DNA of 64,000 nt from JAVBSX01 sp051660685 (GTDB lineage: Bacteria; Planctomycetota; Planctomycetia; Pirellulales; Thermoguttaceae), in the NCBI GenBank assembly GCA_051660685.1, contig JBOFQB010000111.1, forward strand, positions 1-64,000, written 5' to 3'. Positions 34,201-40,500 of the stretch are shown here, one piece after another. The translations under genes and the position numbers were made by a program. Position 1 is the first letter of the stretch. Each line of letters starts with the position of its first letter. Under the pieces are notes generated by a model, which had not been told where the DNA came from, searched no databases, and worked only from the letters and a program-made list of their open reading frames with translations.

Positions 34201-34541
34201 AGCGATTCCTTCCAACGGTCAAACCATTCTTCCGACAAATACGGTGTCATAAGTCCTGGTCGGGGATGAACCCAAACCTGTTTGACATTCTGCCCGGCCA
34301 AATCACGCAACGTACTCCGAACCTGCTCCTCCGTCAAGCGATCATTCCAAGTCCAAAGAGGTCCTGTACTGTAATCACAACCCGGCATCTTTTGGAACGT
34401 CTCTTTGAACGTCTCGAAACCGGGTTCTTCAATAGAATTCAATGTTGACATCTGAGCGGGAAGAAATCCCGAAAGACAGAGTGAAAGAGCGCACACCAAA
34501 AGAACCAAAAGACACGTCAATTCCCATTTTTGCTGTTTCAT
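31227..34541 (-). CDS. Secreted large glycoside hydrolase, GH106-like (alpha-L-rhamnosidase type)
   Basis: Exported protein of 1104 aa. Signal peptide MKQQKWELTC...SGFLPAQ covers about 30 residues. The catalytic half contains segments typical of GH106-like enzymes: CDYSTGPLWTWNDRLTEEQV, QVWVHPRPGLMTPYLSEEWFDRW, MNVWIYDENSYPSGFAGG and PGIFTDEPHLQ (acidic residues near 140 and 260). The C-terminal half holds beta-sandwich carbohydrate-binding-like domains ending in a galactose-binding-like fold (GKEAGYVLSSPWKVNITPYV, GKNTVDVQVIG). Likely role: trimming rhamnose or related sugars from pectin or algal/host polysaccharides in the periplasm. ATG 34541 is used because it starts the signal peptide; the frame is open 15 codons upstream. 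The exact GH family is my best guess. Confidence 0.8.
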   Translation of the reverse strand: MKQQKWELTCLLVLLVCALSLCLSGFLPAQMSTLNSIEEPGFETFKETFQKMPGCDYSTGPLWTWNDRLTEEQVRSTLRDLAGQNVKQVWVHPRPGLMTPYLSEEWFDRWKESLDEAKKLDMNVWIYDENSYPSGFAGGFVPESMPDSRGKGLHLRAVESMRKIRDNVEYIFKVGEDGQITEVTQEAKKAGKLGEGKWIVGTIEEATSGPWFGDQYYVDLLKPGVTEKFIEITFDAYKREVGDDFGGRVPGIFTDEPHLQTAGGLTWNDEIPVLFEKKYGYSLVDSLPSLVQPIGNWKKVRHDYQRLLLDLFVDRWAKPCFKWCEENKLEFTGHYWEHGWPVAGHGPDNMAMYIWHQRPAIDVLMNQYAENVNSQFGNVRIVKEMSSVVNQTGRARTLCELYGAGGWDLRFEDMKRQADWGLVLGINTINEHISYVTLRGARKRDHPQSFSYHTGWWKGYHTLANRNTRLQYALSQGRQVNRILVLEPTTTAWMYQGDDFLGEIGNSFQHLVNEMEKMNIEYDLGSEDIIERLGHVNNGKLVVGEAMYDMIVLPPNTENLDSRTLDFIANVAKGGGTVLYFDLPKFVNGAEPQGVAIQQLKLLEDCPSSKKVDLTKLLIAGWNRTAGEGLRVAPDGLANVFVQANGILKEERALGRADYVPPQNTGQVYHHRRRLGDKDVVFLTNISMEEPASGWVYSNKDHVDRWNEDTGEITPYPCEEVGRPYIKYRYELPPCGSLLLVLSGTTRVSQRDNPVAPVVPKEWYFPFSSTTETVIEPGSGPNITRLEPNVLTIDYMDVQVGDEILKNVYFHKANHWVFEKNGKSVGLTRNPWDNGVQFKDTLIKKEFPAESGFSATYRFTIAEKVPQPLYIVVERSDLYTISCNGTVVSAKTDEWWLDKSFYKIDLSETAKVGENEVVLVAKPMSIYHELEPAYLLGDFSLESAEEGFVVKPPQPVQLRVEGTEEQGWNQQGMPFYSGAVSYCETFDVENPVSGDYFVKLPASPNGWYGATAKVVVNGKEAGYVLSSPWKVNITPYVQPGKNTVDVQVIGTPKNLLGPHHIGRARGSAWPNAFWQSPKTRGPGSAYDTIGYGLFQPFVLVKESK

Positions 34542-34698
34542 CGTATTAAGTGAGTAATAGTGAATAATAAGGTGAATGATAGACACAAAACGGTTTTACA
34601 ATAGGCCGCATCTCCTCATACTTAGCTCCGCGCAAGCCGGAAGTCTCCAGTATAATCGGAAAAACGGGAAAAGTACAGAGACGGAGAGAAAAGGGCGA

Positions 34699-34709
34699 AC
34701 CAAAAGTAT
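34699..34709. repeat. Left target-site duplication of MITE copy 3
   Basis: ACCAAAAGTAT is repeated exactly at 34889-34899 on the other side of the element (11 bp). Confidence 0.85.
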
Positions 34710-34888
34710 CAGACTGCTAACAAGTTTGGTTTTGCGATTTGAACCGAGCCGGGTCGGACGGATTTGTTTTTACCACGAAACACACAAAAGACACGAAAAA
34801 CGGTATTTTGTGAGGTTTTCGTGTTTTTTGTGATTTTCGTGGTTCAAAAATGAAAATACTCTTTTTCGCAAAACTTGTTAGCGGACTG
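34710..34888 (-). mobile_element. MITE-like element, copy 3 (complete, 179 bp, inverted)
   Basis: Same element as at 5260 in reverse orientation. It starts CAGACTGCTAACAAG and ends CTTGTTAGCGGACTG. Internal stem ACCACGAAACACAC / GTGATTTTCGTGGT. A perfect 11-bp duplication flanks it. Confidence 0.88.
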
Positions 34889-35046
34889 ACCAAAAGTATA
34901 CTGTCGAAGCATCTTACATCTTGGTTAGGAATCATGTATAATGCGAAGACGGGTCGGGAACCGATTTTCCCGGTTCAAATCCTTTTCGACAGTCATTTTT
35001 ACCGTTTGTCCATACACATACTACAAACATCAGGAGCAACAATACG

Positions 35047-35964
35047 ATGAAACGACGCACTTTTTTATGGTCCGGTCTTGCAGCAGGAGCCGGTTTGGGA
35101 ATGATTTCGGCAACGTCGAAAACCGTTGCAGCTCAGGAGACGACATTTCCCGGGGATCAACGGGAAAAAGCCAAACTCCGTTTTTCCAGCCAACTCGGAA
35201 TTATTCCGGGCAACAGCGACGAGGAAAAGCTGAAAAAGATGAAAGAATGGGGTTTTGAAGCGGTTGAACTGGGCGGAGTCGGGAATGACGTTGACGACTG
35301 GAAGAAAAAAGTCGAAGATGCCGGTCTCCTCGTCAGTGCTTTTTGTTGGGGGTCTCAAAATGGTGATTTGGTGTCCGACCGTGAACGTCGGCAGAAAAAC
35401 GCTGTTGAGGCATTCAAAAAAAATCTCGAAGGAAGTGCAAAACTTGGCGGAACCGGCGTTATTCATGTGCCCGCTTTCAACCAACAATCACAACTTTCTG
35501 TCCGCGATCTGCGGGATCGGGTCCTCGAATATCTCCCCGAGATCGGTAAATTCGCGCACGATTGCGGGACATTTGTCATTCTTGAACCGCTCAGTCGTCA
35601 GGAAGCCTTTTACATGCGACAGGTTTCGGATGCAGCCCGAATTGCTCAGGAATGTAATAAAATCGCCGGTTGTGAAGGTGTTCGCGTTATGGGAGACTTT
35701 TATCACATGTATAACGAGGAAGCAAACGATATGGGAGCGTTCCTCTCTGCCGGTCCCCTTTTGCAGCATGTTCACCTCGCAAACGGACCTAAACGGACTC
35801 TTCCCGGTCAGGTCCCCTCACATCGTTTCGTCAACGGTTTTCGCGGTCTGAAATATATCGGTTATGACAAATTTGTCAGCTTTGAATGTGGGGTTGACGG
35901 TGATCGAGAAGTCGAAGTGCCCAAATCGCTCGAATTTCTCCGTGCTGAATGGGACCTTGCCTAA
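35047..35964 (+). CDS. Tat-exported sugar phosphate isomerase/epimerase-like TIM-barrel protein
   Basis: Exported AP-endonuclease-2-like TIM-barrel protein (305 aa). The twin-arginine signal KRRTFLWSG at residues 2-10 is followed by AAGAGLGMISATSKTVAAQ. The barrel contains RFSSQLGIIPG, KEWGFEAVELGG, VIHVPAFN, FVILEPLSR (E near 183), GVRVMGDFYHMYNEE (D near 217, H near 220), HVHLAN and FVSFECG (E near 280). These acidic and His positions match the metal-binding residues of xylose-isomerase-like epimerases. The substrate is unknown; export suggests action on periplasmic sugars released by enzymes such as the divergent hydrolase. ATG start. Confidence 0.87.
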   Translation: MKRRTFLWSGLAAGAGLGMISATSKTVAAQETTFPGDQREKAKLRFSSQLGIIPGNSDEEKLKKMKEWGFEAVELGGVGNDVDDWKKKVEDAGLLVSAFCWGSQNGDLVSDRERRQKNAVEAFKKNLEGSAKLGGTGVIHVPAFNQQSQLSVRDLRDRVLEYLPEIGKFAHDCGTFVILEPLSRQEAFYMRQVSDAARIAQECNKIAGCEGVRVMGDFYHMYNEEANDMGAFLSAGPLLQHVHLANGPKRTLPGQVPSHRFVNGFRGLKYIGYDKFVSFECGVDGDREVEVPKSLEFLRAEWDLA

Positions 35965-36085
35965 TCGTTTCCCAACTATTTGAGGAGAAAATTTTGCTCC
36001 TCCCCCTTGTTGGTGTACGCTTTTAGGGTAAACTGCTCCGAAACTGAGCGTTCGCGGTCGGTTTACCCCGAAAAATGGGCAAAAA

Positions 36086-36159
36086 GGGGACGTAGCTCAA
36101 TTGGTTAGAGTACTGGACTGTCGATCCAGTGGTTGCGGGTTCGAGTCCCGTCGTCCTCG
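36086..36159 (+). tRNA. tRNA-Asp (GTC)
   Basis: A 74-nt cloverleaf. Acceptor GGGGACG pairs with CGTCCTC (one G-U). D arm is GCTC...GAGT. Anticodon stem CTGGA/TCCAG holds loop CTGTCGA, giving anticodon GTC. T arm is GCGGG TTCGAGT CCCGT. Discriminator G, with no encoded CCA. It is followed by the membrane-protein gene with a 178-base gap. Confidence 0.95.
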
Positions 36160-36337
36160 TTCGCTTCTACGCCGCCTCAATAGAGAACGCGGCTTCCTTG
36201 TGTCTATGTCGGTTCCTAGAGATTTTGTTCTGGGAACTTTTTTTTTGCACCTTTGGGTTTTTGCCCCTTTTTTACGTTTTTGTTTACACGATTTTCCCGA
36301 CCATCTCGGTCCTCCTCCTCCCAATCAGGTTGAGTTT

Positions 36338-37291
36338 ATGGACACACATCGTGTTTTTACGGTCAGGTCTTTTTCCCAACTTCTTTTCCCGCTCCTCCTT
36401 GCTCTGAACGGGTTACTCACGCTGATTGTCGCGTTGCGTTTTCCGTATTTGACTTGCAATCGGCCAACTCTCGGACCTGTCCTGCTCCTTGCCGTTTCTC
36501 TCGCTCTTGTTCATCTCCTCTTACGACAGTTATATCGCAAAATCGGTTGTTTGTTCACAAAAAACAACACCCTACATTCAGGTACACTTCTTGCCGGACC
36601 CGGAATCCTGCTCGGCTTCATGCTTCTCCTTCCAACCGGGAACCTCCTCTACATTCTCCTGTTTCTGACCATCTTCCTGCTCTCCTGTTGTCCCTTGACC
36701 GTTAAGCAACACCCAACAAAAGAGAGAACGGAAGAGGAAACAGGCGAAGAGAAGGAGAAAGAAGATTGTCAAAAAGAATTTCGAGAAAAAGGTCAAAAAG
36801 ATTCTCAAAAAGATTCTCAAAAAGATTCTCAAAAAGATTCTCAAAAAGATTCTCAAAAAGATTCTCAAAAAGATTCTCAAAAAGATTCTCAAAAAGATTG
36901 TGAAGAAGAATGTGAAGAGGGGGAAGAATGTGATGAAGGAGAAGAGGAAAGGGAGGAGGATGCAGGTGTCAGTATGGTGTTACGACGGAGCGGGACCGAG
37001 GAGGGTGATGAGACGTTAGAGGTTTCACTTCGGGTCGCTTTCCAACAAAATGAACGACTTCAATACGTCCATATCCCGTTCTGTCCCGGTTTTTGTGTCA
37101 ATCCAAGCGTCGAAACCTATCAATTAGACGGGGAAGAGGTTGAAATCATTCTTGCCAAACTAACCCCTTATGGTGTTCGTCTCGACCTGAAACGGTCAGC
37201 ACAACGAACGGATGAAGAGAGCGTTCGGGTGATGCTGATTGTTCGGGGCAAAAAACGATTGCAAGAGCGAGCAAACAGAGGAGCGACCTAA
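36338..37291 (+). CDS. Membrane protein with KDSQ tandem repeats and C-terminal beta domain
   Basis: Protein of 317 aa. Four hydrophobic segments lie in the first 125 residues (SQLLFPLLLALNGLLTLIVALRF; GPVLLLAVSLALVHLLL; two more after). A highly charged linker follows, including eight QKDS tetrapeptides encoded by a perfect 12-bp tandem repeat, then Glu-rich sequence. The last 115 residues form a predicted soluble beta-rich domain (LEVSLRVAFQQNERLQYVHIPF...). The MSVRTF-like opening and TM arrangement recall planctomycete-specific membrane proteins of unknown function. The frame is open back into the tRNA gene, so ATG 36338 is chosen; it follows AGGTTGAG. Confidence 0.75.
   Translation: MDTHRVFTVRSFSQLLFPLLLALNGLLTLIVALRFPYLTCNRPTLGPVLLLAVSLALVHLLLRQLYRKIGCLFTKNNTLHSGTLLAGPGILLGFMLLLPTGNLLYILLFLTIFLLSCCPLTVKQHPTKERTEEETGEEKEKEDCQKEFREKGQKDSQKDSQKDSQKDSQKDSQKDSQKDSQKDSQKDCEEECEEGEECDEGEEEREEDAGVSMVLRRSGTEEGDETLEVSLRVAFQQNERLQYVHIPFCPGFCVNPSVETYQLDGEEVEIILAKLTPYGVRLDLKRSAQRTDEESVRVMLIVRGKKRLQERANRGAT
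36794..36901. repeat. 12-bp tandem repeat (QKDS-coding)
   Basis: CAAAAAGATTCT occurs eight times in perfect tandem (36794-36889), then once as CAAAAAGATTGT. Perfect identity at third positions indicates recent expansion, so length probably varies among strains. Confidence 0.92.
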
Positions 37292-37400
37292 ATGTTGAGC
37301 AGCGTACATGGAGAGAAGGTAGAAGATAGGAGGTAGGAGTAAAGAAGAGGGGGACGGGAAGATAACGACATTCTATTCCCTATTCTGGGGGGACAGTTTT

Positions 37401-37654
37401 AGGGCTAACGCATCAAAATCTTGTTAATTTAGGAAGACATGTTGGCAAAATAGGAAAAACAAAAGCCGGAAAGGAGGTGCGCAGCACCGTATTGACGGTA
37501 GTATTTTGGGACAACTGAGACAAATAGGAGGTTTGTTGACAAAAAAATGTCACAAACCGTCAGTACGCTGCGCTCCCTTCCGGCTGTTGTGTTTGCCTGA
37601 AACGTGTACTTTGACCAAATTAACGATGAATCCATATTTTGATGCGTTAGCCCT
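37401..37654. mobile_element. Fold-back (long inverted repeat) MITE-like element, ~254 bp
   Basis: Ends are AGGGCTAACGCATCAAAAT and its inverse ATTTTGATGCGTTAGCCCT (19 bp perfect). Inside, the arms continue imperfectly (AGCCGGAAAGGAGGTGCGCAGC versus GCTGCGCTCCCTTCCGGCT), so nearly the whole element can fold back. The flanks carry GGGGGGACAGTTT at 37387-37399 and again at 37655-37667, a 13-bp duplication. No transposase frame. Its ends differ from the other MITE. Confidence 0.82.
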
Positions 37655-37771
37655 GGGGGGACAGTTTACGGAAACCGGGGCGGGAGTAAAATGGGACATT
37701 GCCCGAGAAGAGGTGATTCGATCACGCCCGCTTCATTGCATGTCTCGGTACACCTTCAAATAAAAACGGCA

Positions 37772-37781
37772 CTTGTAAAAC
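37772..37781. repeat. Left target-site duplication of MITE copy 4
   Basis: CTTGTAAAAC here and CTTGCAAAAC at 37960-37969 match at 9 of 10 positions, consistent with an older insertion. Confidence 0.65.
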
Positions 37782-37959
37782 CAGTCCGCTAACAAGTTTT
37801 GCGAAAAGGAGTCATTTTCATTTTTGAACCACGAAAATCACAAAAATCACGAAAACCGCACAAAATACCGTTTTTCGTGTCTTTCGTGTGTTTCGTGGTC
37901 AACAAATCCGTCCGACCCAGCTCGGTTCAAATCACAAAACCAAACTTGTTAGCTGTCTG
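37782..37959 (+). mobile_element. MITE-like element, copy 4 (178 bp)
   Basis: Starts CAGTCCGCTAACAAG and ends CTTGTTAGCTGTCTG; one end has mutated. Internal stem ACCACGAAAATCAC / GTGTTTCGTGGT. It inserted 128 bases beyond the fold-back element and 59 bases before nadA. Confidence 0.85.
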
Positions 37960-38018
37960 CTTGCAAAACAATCACGCCGTTGCCCTTTTCTTTTGGAAAT
38001 CTTTGAAAAAATTGAACA

Positions 38019-39101
38019 ATGACGCTATCTAATATATCTGAAAAAATTGAACATATTCGTCAGTCCTTAGGTCGGAAATTGTTGATTCTTGGACATCATT
38101 ACCAAAAAACCGAAGTCCTCGATCATACAGATTTGCGAGGGGACAGTTTCCAGTTGAGCGCAACGGCTGCTGAAAATGAGGATTGCGAGTCCATTGTCTT
38201 CTGCGGCGTCCATTTTATGGCGGAAACAGCGGATGTCCTTGCGAATCGACCTGAACGGTTGGACGCCCGAAACGGCAAAAGAGTCAACGTCCTTCTGCCC
38301 GACCTCTCCGCCGGTTGTAGTATGGCCGATTTGGCGCATATCAATCAGGTCGAACAATGTTGGTCAGAGTTGGCCAAGCAGATTGATGTTGCCGACATTG
38401 TGCCAATCACCTACGTTAATTCCTCAGCCGCAATCAAAGCCTTTTGTGGTCGAAATGGAGGAATCGCATGTACCTCAAGTAATGCAAGTGCCGTTCTTCG
38501 TTGGGCCTTTTCCCAAAAATCCCGCGTTCTTTTTCTCCCGGATCAACATTTGGGTCGGAATACGGCGTTTTCAATGGACATTCCCGAGTCGCAAATGCCG
38601 GTCTGGAACCCTGATGTTCCGTTGGGGGGGAATGACCTTGCAACGATCAAGGACAGTCGGGTCATTCTCTGGAACGGTTACTGTTGTGTACACCAATTTT
38701 TCACCCCCGAACATGTTGCAACAGTCCGGGCACAGTATCCCGGGATTCGCGTCATTGTTCATCCCGAATGTTCCCGCGAAGTTGTGCAAGCAGCCGATTT
38801 GGCCGGTTCGACGAATTTCATTCTCGAACAGATTCGTCAAGCGAAGCCCGGTTCCATTTGGGGGGTTGGAACAGAAGGTCGAATGGTCGACCGATTGGGG
38901 CAAATGTTCCCCGAGCAGAAAATTGTCCATTTAGGGGGATCGGCAAGTCTGTGTGAGACAATGGACCGGACGAATTTGGAGAACCTTCTTGCGACGCTCG
39001 AATCCGTCGAGTCGGGCAACCCGAAGAACATTGTCCAAGTTGACCCCCTAATCGCCCCGGACGCCCTCCTCTGTCTCGAACGGATGCTCGCAACTCACTG
39101 A
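38019..39101 (+). CDS. nadA: Quinolinate synthase A
   Basis: [4Fe-4S] enzyme (360 aa) that condenses iminoaspartate with dihydroxyacetone phosphate to quinolinate in NAD biosynthesis. The three cluster cysteines are C100 (PDLSAGCSMAD), C222 or C223 (LWNGYCCVH) and C312 (SASLCETM). The substrate-binding ILGHHYQ (24-30), HPEC and TEGRMVDRL segments are present. ATG 38019; no clear Shine-Dalgarno. nadB/nadC are not adjacent. The upstream 60 bases end in MITE copy 4, so this insertion may affect its promoter. The next gene follows by 60 bases in the same direction. Confidence 0.94.
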   Translation: MTLSNISEKIEHIRQSLGRKLLILGHHYQKTEVLDHTDLRGDSFQLSATAAENEDCESIVFCGVHFMAETADVLANRPERLDARNGKRVNVLLPDLSAGCSMADLAHINQVEQCWSELAKQIDVADIVPITYVNSSAAIKAFCGRNGGIACTSSNASAVLRWAFSQKSRVLFLPDQHLGRNTAFSMDIPESQMPVWNPDVPLGGNDLATIKDSRVILWNGYCCVHQFFTPEHVATVRAQYPGIRVIVHPECSREVVQAADLAGSTNFILEQIRQAKPGSIWGVGTEGRMVDRLGQMFPEQKIVHLGGSASLCETMDRTNLENLLATLESVESGNPKNIVQVDPLIAPDALLCLERMLATH

Positions 39102-39161
39102 AAACGGACGTAGAATGTTGTCTGTCACAATTCACAACCCCAATTCCCCAATTCCAGATTG

Positions 39162-39794
39162 ATGTCAACTATTTTTGATCGAATCGCCCAATACAAAATC
39201 GTCCCGGTTATTGCAATTGACGCTGTTGAAGCGGCAATTCCTCTTGCGGATTCCTTGATTGCAGGAGGATTGCCAATTGCCGAAATCACATTCCGAACCC
39301 AATCCGCAGCATCCGTCCTGCACAAAATGAGTCAGGAACGTCCTGAATTGCTTCTTGGGGCGGGGACAATTCTGACGCTTGAAAATTTACAGTCGGCAAT
39401 CGACGCGGGCGCACAATTCGGTGTTGCACCCGGTTTTAACCCCGTCATTGTTGATGCAGCGCAGAAAAAAGGGTTTCCGTTCATTCCCGGGGTTTGTACG
39501 CCAACTGAAGTTGAAGCCGCACTCGAAAAAAACGCAAAAGTCCTGAAATTTTTCCCGGCCGGTTCAATTGGCGGACTCTCGATGCTCCAATCGCTCCTTG
39601 CCCCTTATGCTCATACAGGGGTACAATTTATGCCGACGGGGGGGATCACTCCTGAAAATGTTGGCGATTATCTCCAAACAAAAGGGGTGATTGCATGTGG
39701 AGGGACTTGGATTGCGACCAAAGACGATATTGCACAAGGAAAATGGTCGTCTATTACCAATCGTTGTCAAACGGCATTAGAAAAATGTCGTTGA
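39162..39794 (+). CDS. eda: KDPG/KHG aldolase (2-keto-3-deoxy-6-phosphogluconate aldolase)
   Basis: Class I aldolase (210 aa). It splits KDPG to pyruvate and glyceraldehyde 3-phosphate (Entner-Doudoroff and uronate routes) and may also act on 4-hydroxy-2-oxoglutarate. The TIM barrel shows catalytic glutamate in AEITFRT, GAGTIL, VAPGFNP, PGVCTPTE and the Schiff-base lysine in VLKFFPA. The phosphate-binding MPTGGI follows. ATG 39162 is taken over the TTG one codon earlier. It lies 60 bases after nadA and may share its transcript. Together with the glycoside hydrolases it fits use of uronate-containing polysaccharides. Confidence 0.92.
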   Translation: MSTIFDRIAQYKIVPVIAIDAVEAAIPLADSLIAGGLPIAEITFRTQSAASVLHKMSQERPELLLGAGTILTLENLQSAIDAGAQFGVAPGFNPVIVDAAQKKGFPFIPGVCTPTEVEAALEKNAKVLKFFPAGSIGGLSMLQSLLAPYAHTGVQFMPTGGITPENVGDYLQTKGVIACGGTWIATKDDIAQGKWSSITNRCQTALEKCR

Positions 39795-40495
39795 CGGTTC
39801 ACCACAAAAACCTCCTCTCCATTTTCTAAGTATCTGCGCATAAATAAAGGATTCATTTTCATTTGTTCCTTTCGTGACGTTTGTGTTTTTAGTGGTTCTT
39901 TTACACCACGAAATACACCAAAAACACGAAATCAATACAAAACTTTCATCGATTGTGCATCCGCAATTTGGAAAGGTTAGAAACAGTAAATAAATAATTC
40001 CTGCAAATGATCTGTCGATTTTTAGCGCATTTCAATAATTGGCATACACCGTTCACACATTTTTGAAACCAAAAATTCAAGGATTGCATCTCTTAGCTGC
40101 ATCGCAGCGACCTTTTTGTAGCCCGGGGTGTAGCGCAGCGAAACCCCGGGTGAGATGCAGCACAAAAAATGAGCTGCGTAGCTGCGACCTAAAAAAGACA
40201 TGCGTCAACATAAGGTATTTTTTTAGGTCGCTCCGACGGAGCTTGTTTTGTTGGGGGGACGTTTAACCCGGGGTTGCGGTCGCGTTGCTCCCTTCACCCC
40301 GGGCTACAATAGGGTCGCCGCTATGCGGCTACAAAAGAACACCTTAACTCTTCAAAAAGGACCGAGATGAACATTTCAATAATTGGTATACACCGTTCAC
40401 GTTTTTTTGGCATCTGACACACAAGGACAATTTGTCACGAACTACAGTATTACTACTTCATTCTTCCCCCAACCCCTATCCCCTAATCCCGATTC
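39795..40495. other. Repeat-filled spacer between eda and the H+-ATPase gene
   Basis: No gene in 701 bases. At 39880-39935 a stretch related to the MITE interior (TTTAGTGGTTC...CACCACGAAATACACC) lacks the MITE ends. A family B cluster follows (40094-40331), and a heptamer tract (40465-40500) overlaps the last codons of the ATPase gene. Two copies of AATTGG(C/T)ATACACCGTTCAC flank the B cluster (40035 and 40381), a possible duplication associated with it. Confidence 0.6.
40094..40331. repeat. Composite CCCGGG repeat cluster, family B copy 5
   Basis: TAGCTGCATCGCAGCGACC, GTAGCCCGGGGTGTAGC...GAAACCCCGGGTG, GAGCTGCGTAGCTGCGACC, AGGTCGCTCCGACGGAGCTT, AACCCGGGGTTGCGG...CACCCCGGGCTACAA and GGTCGCCGCTATGCGGCTAC follow one another. 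It is flanked by CATTTCAATAATTGG-type direct repeats at 40028 and 40373. Confidence 0.8.
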
Positions 40496-40500
40496 CTATC
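40465..40500. repeat. Heptamer tract (CCCTAT type)
   Basis: CCCCCAACCCCTATCCCCTAA and related units lie directly downstream of the H+-ATPase gene, overlapping its stop. Confidence 0.6.

Larger units (their letters stand above)
34542..35046. other. Divergent spacer containing MITE copy 3
   Basis: Apart from the MITE (34710-34888) and its target duplication, no gene or repeat is seen. The divergent genes on both sides must have promoters here. The MITE lies about 170 bases from the hydrolase start and 158 from the isomerase start. Confidence 0.5.
37292..38018. other. Insertion-rich spacer before nadA
   Basis: No intact gene in 727 bases. It holds a ~254-bp fold-back element (37401), a short coding-like fragment between the two insertions (37655-37763, GGQFTETGAGVKWDIAREEVI..., ending TAA), and MITE copy 4 (37782). 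The fragment may be a remnant of a gene split by the fold-back element; I recognise no family. Confidence 0.5.

Noticed and set aside
36101..36337. An N-terminal extension of the KDSQ membrane protein reaching into the tRNA gene.
   Set aside because: It would overlap the tRNA-Asp anticodon and T arms. A well-placed ATG at 36338 gives the expected N-terminus.
38176..38934. A 252-codon frame overlapping nadA in another frame.
   Set aside because: nadA shows all three cluster cysteines and full-length family match; the other frame has no recognisable features.
39880..39935. A fifth copy of the 179-bp MITE.
   Set aside because: Only the ACCACGAAA/TTTAGTGGT-like interior resembles the element. 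The GCTAACAAG ends are missing, so it is at most a relic.
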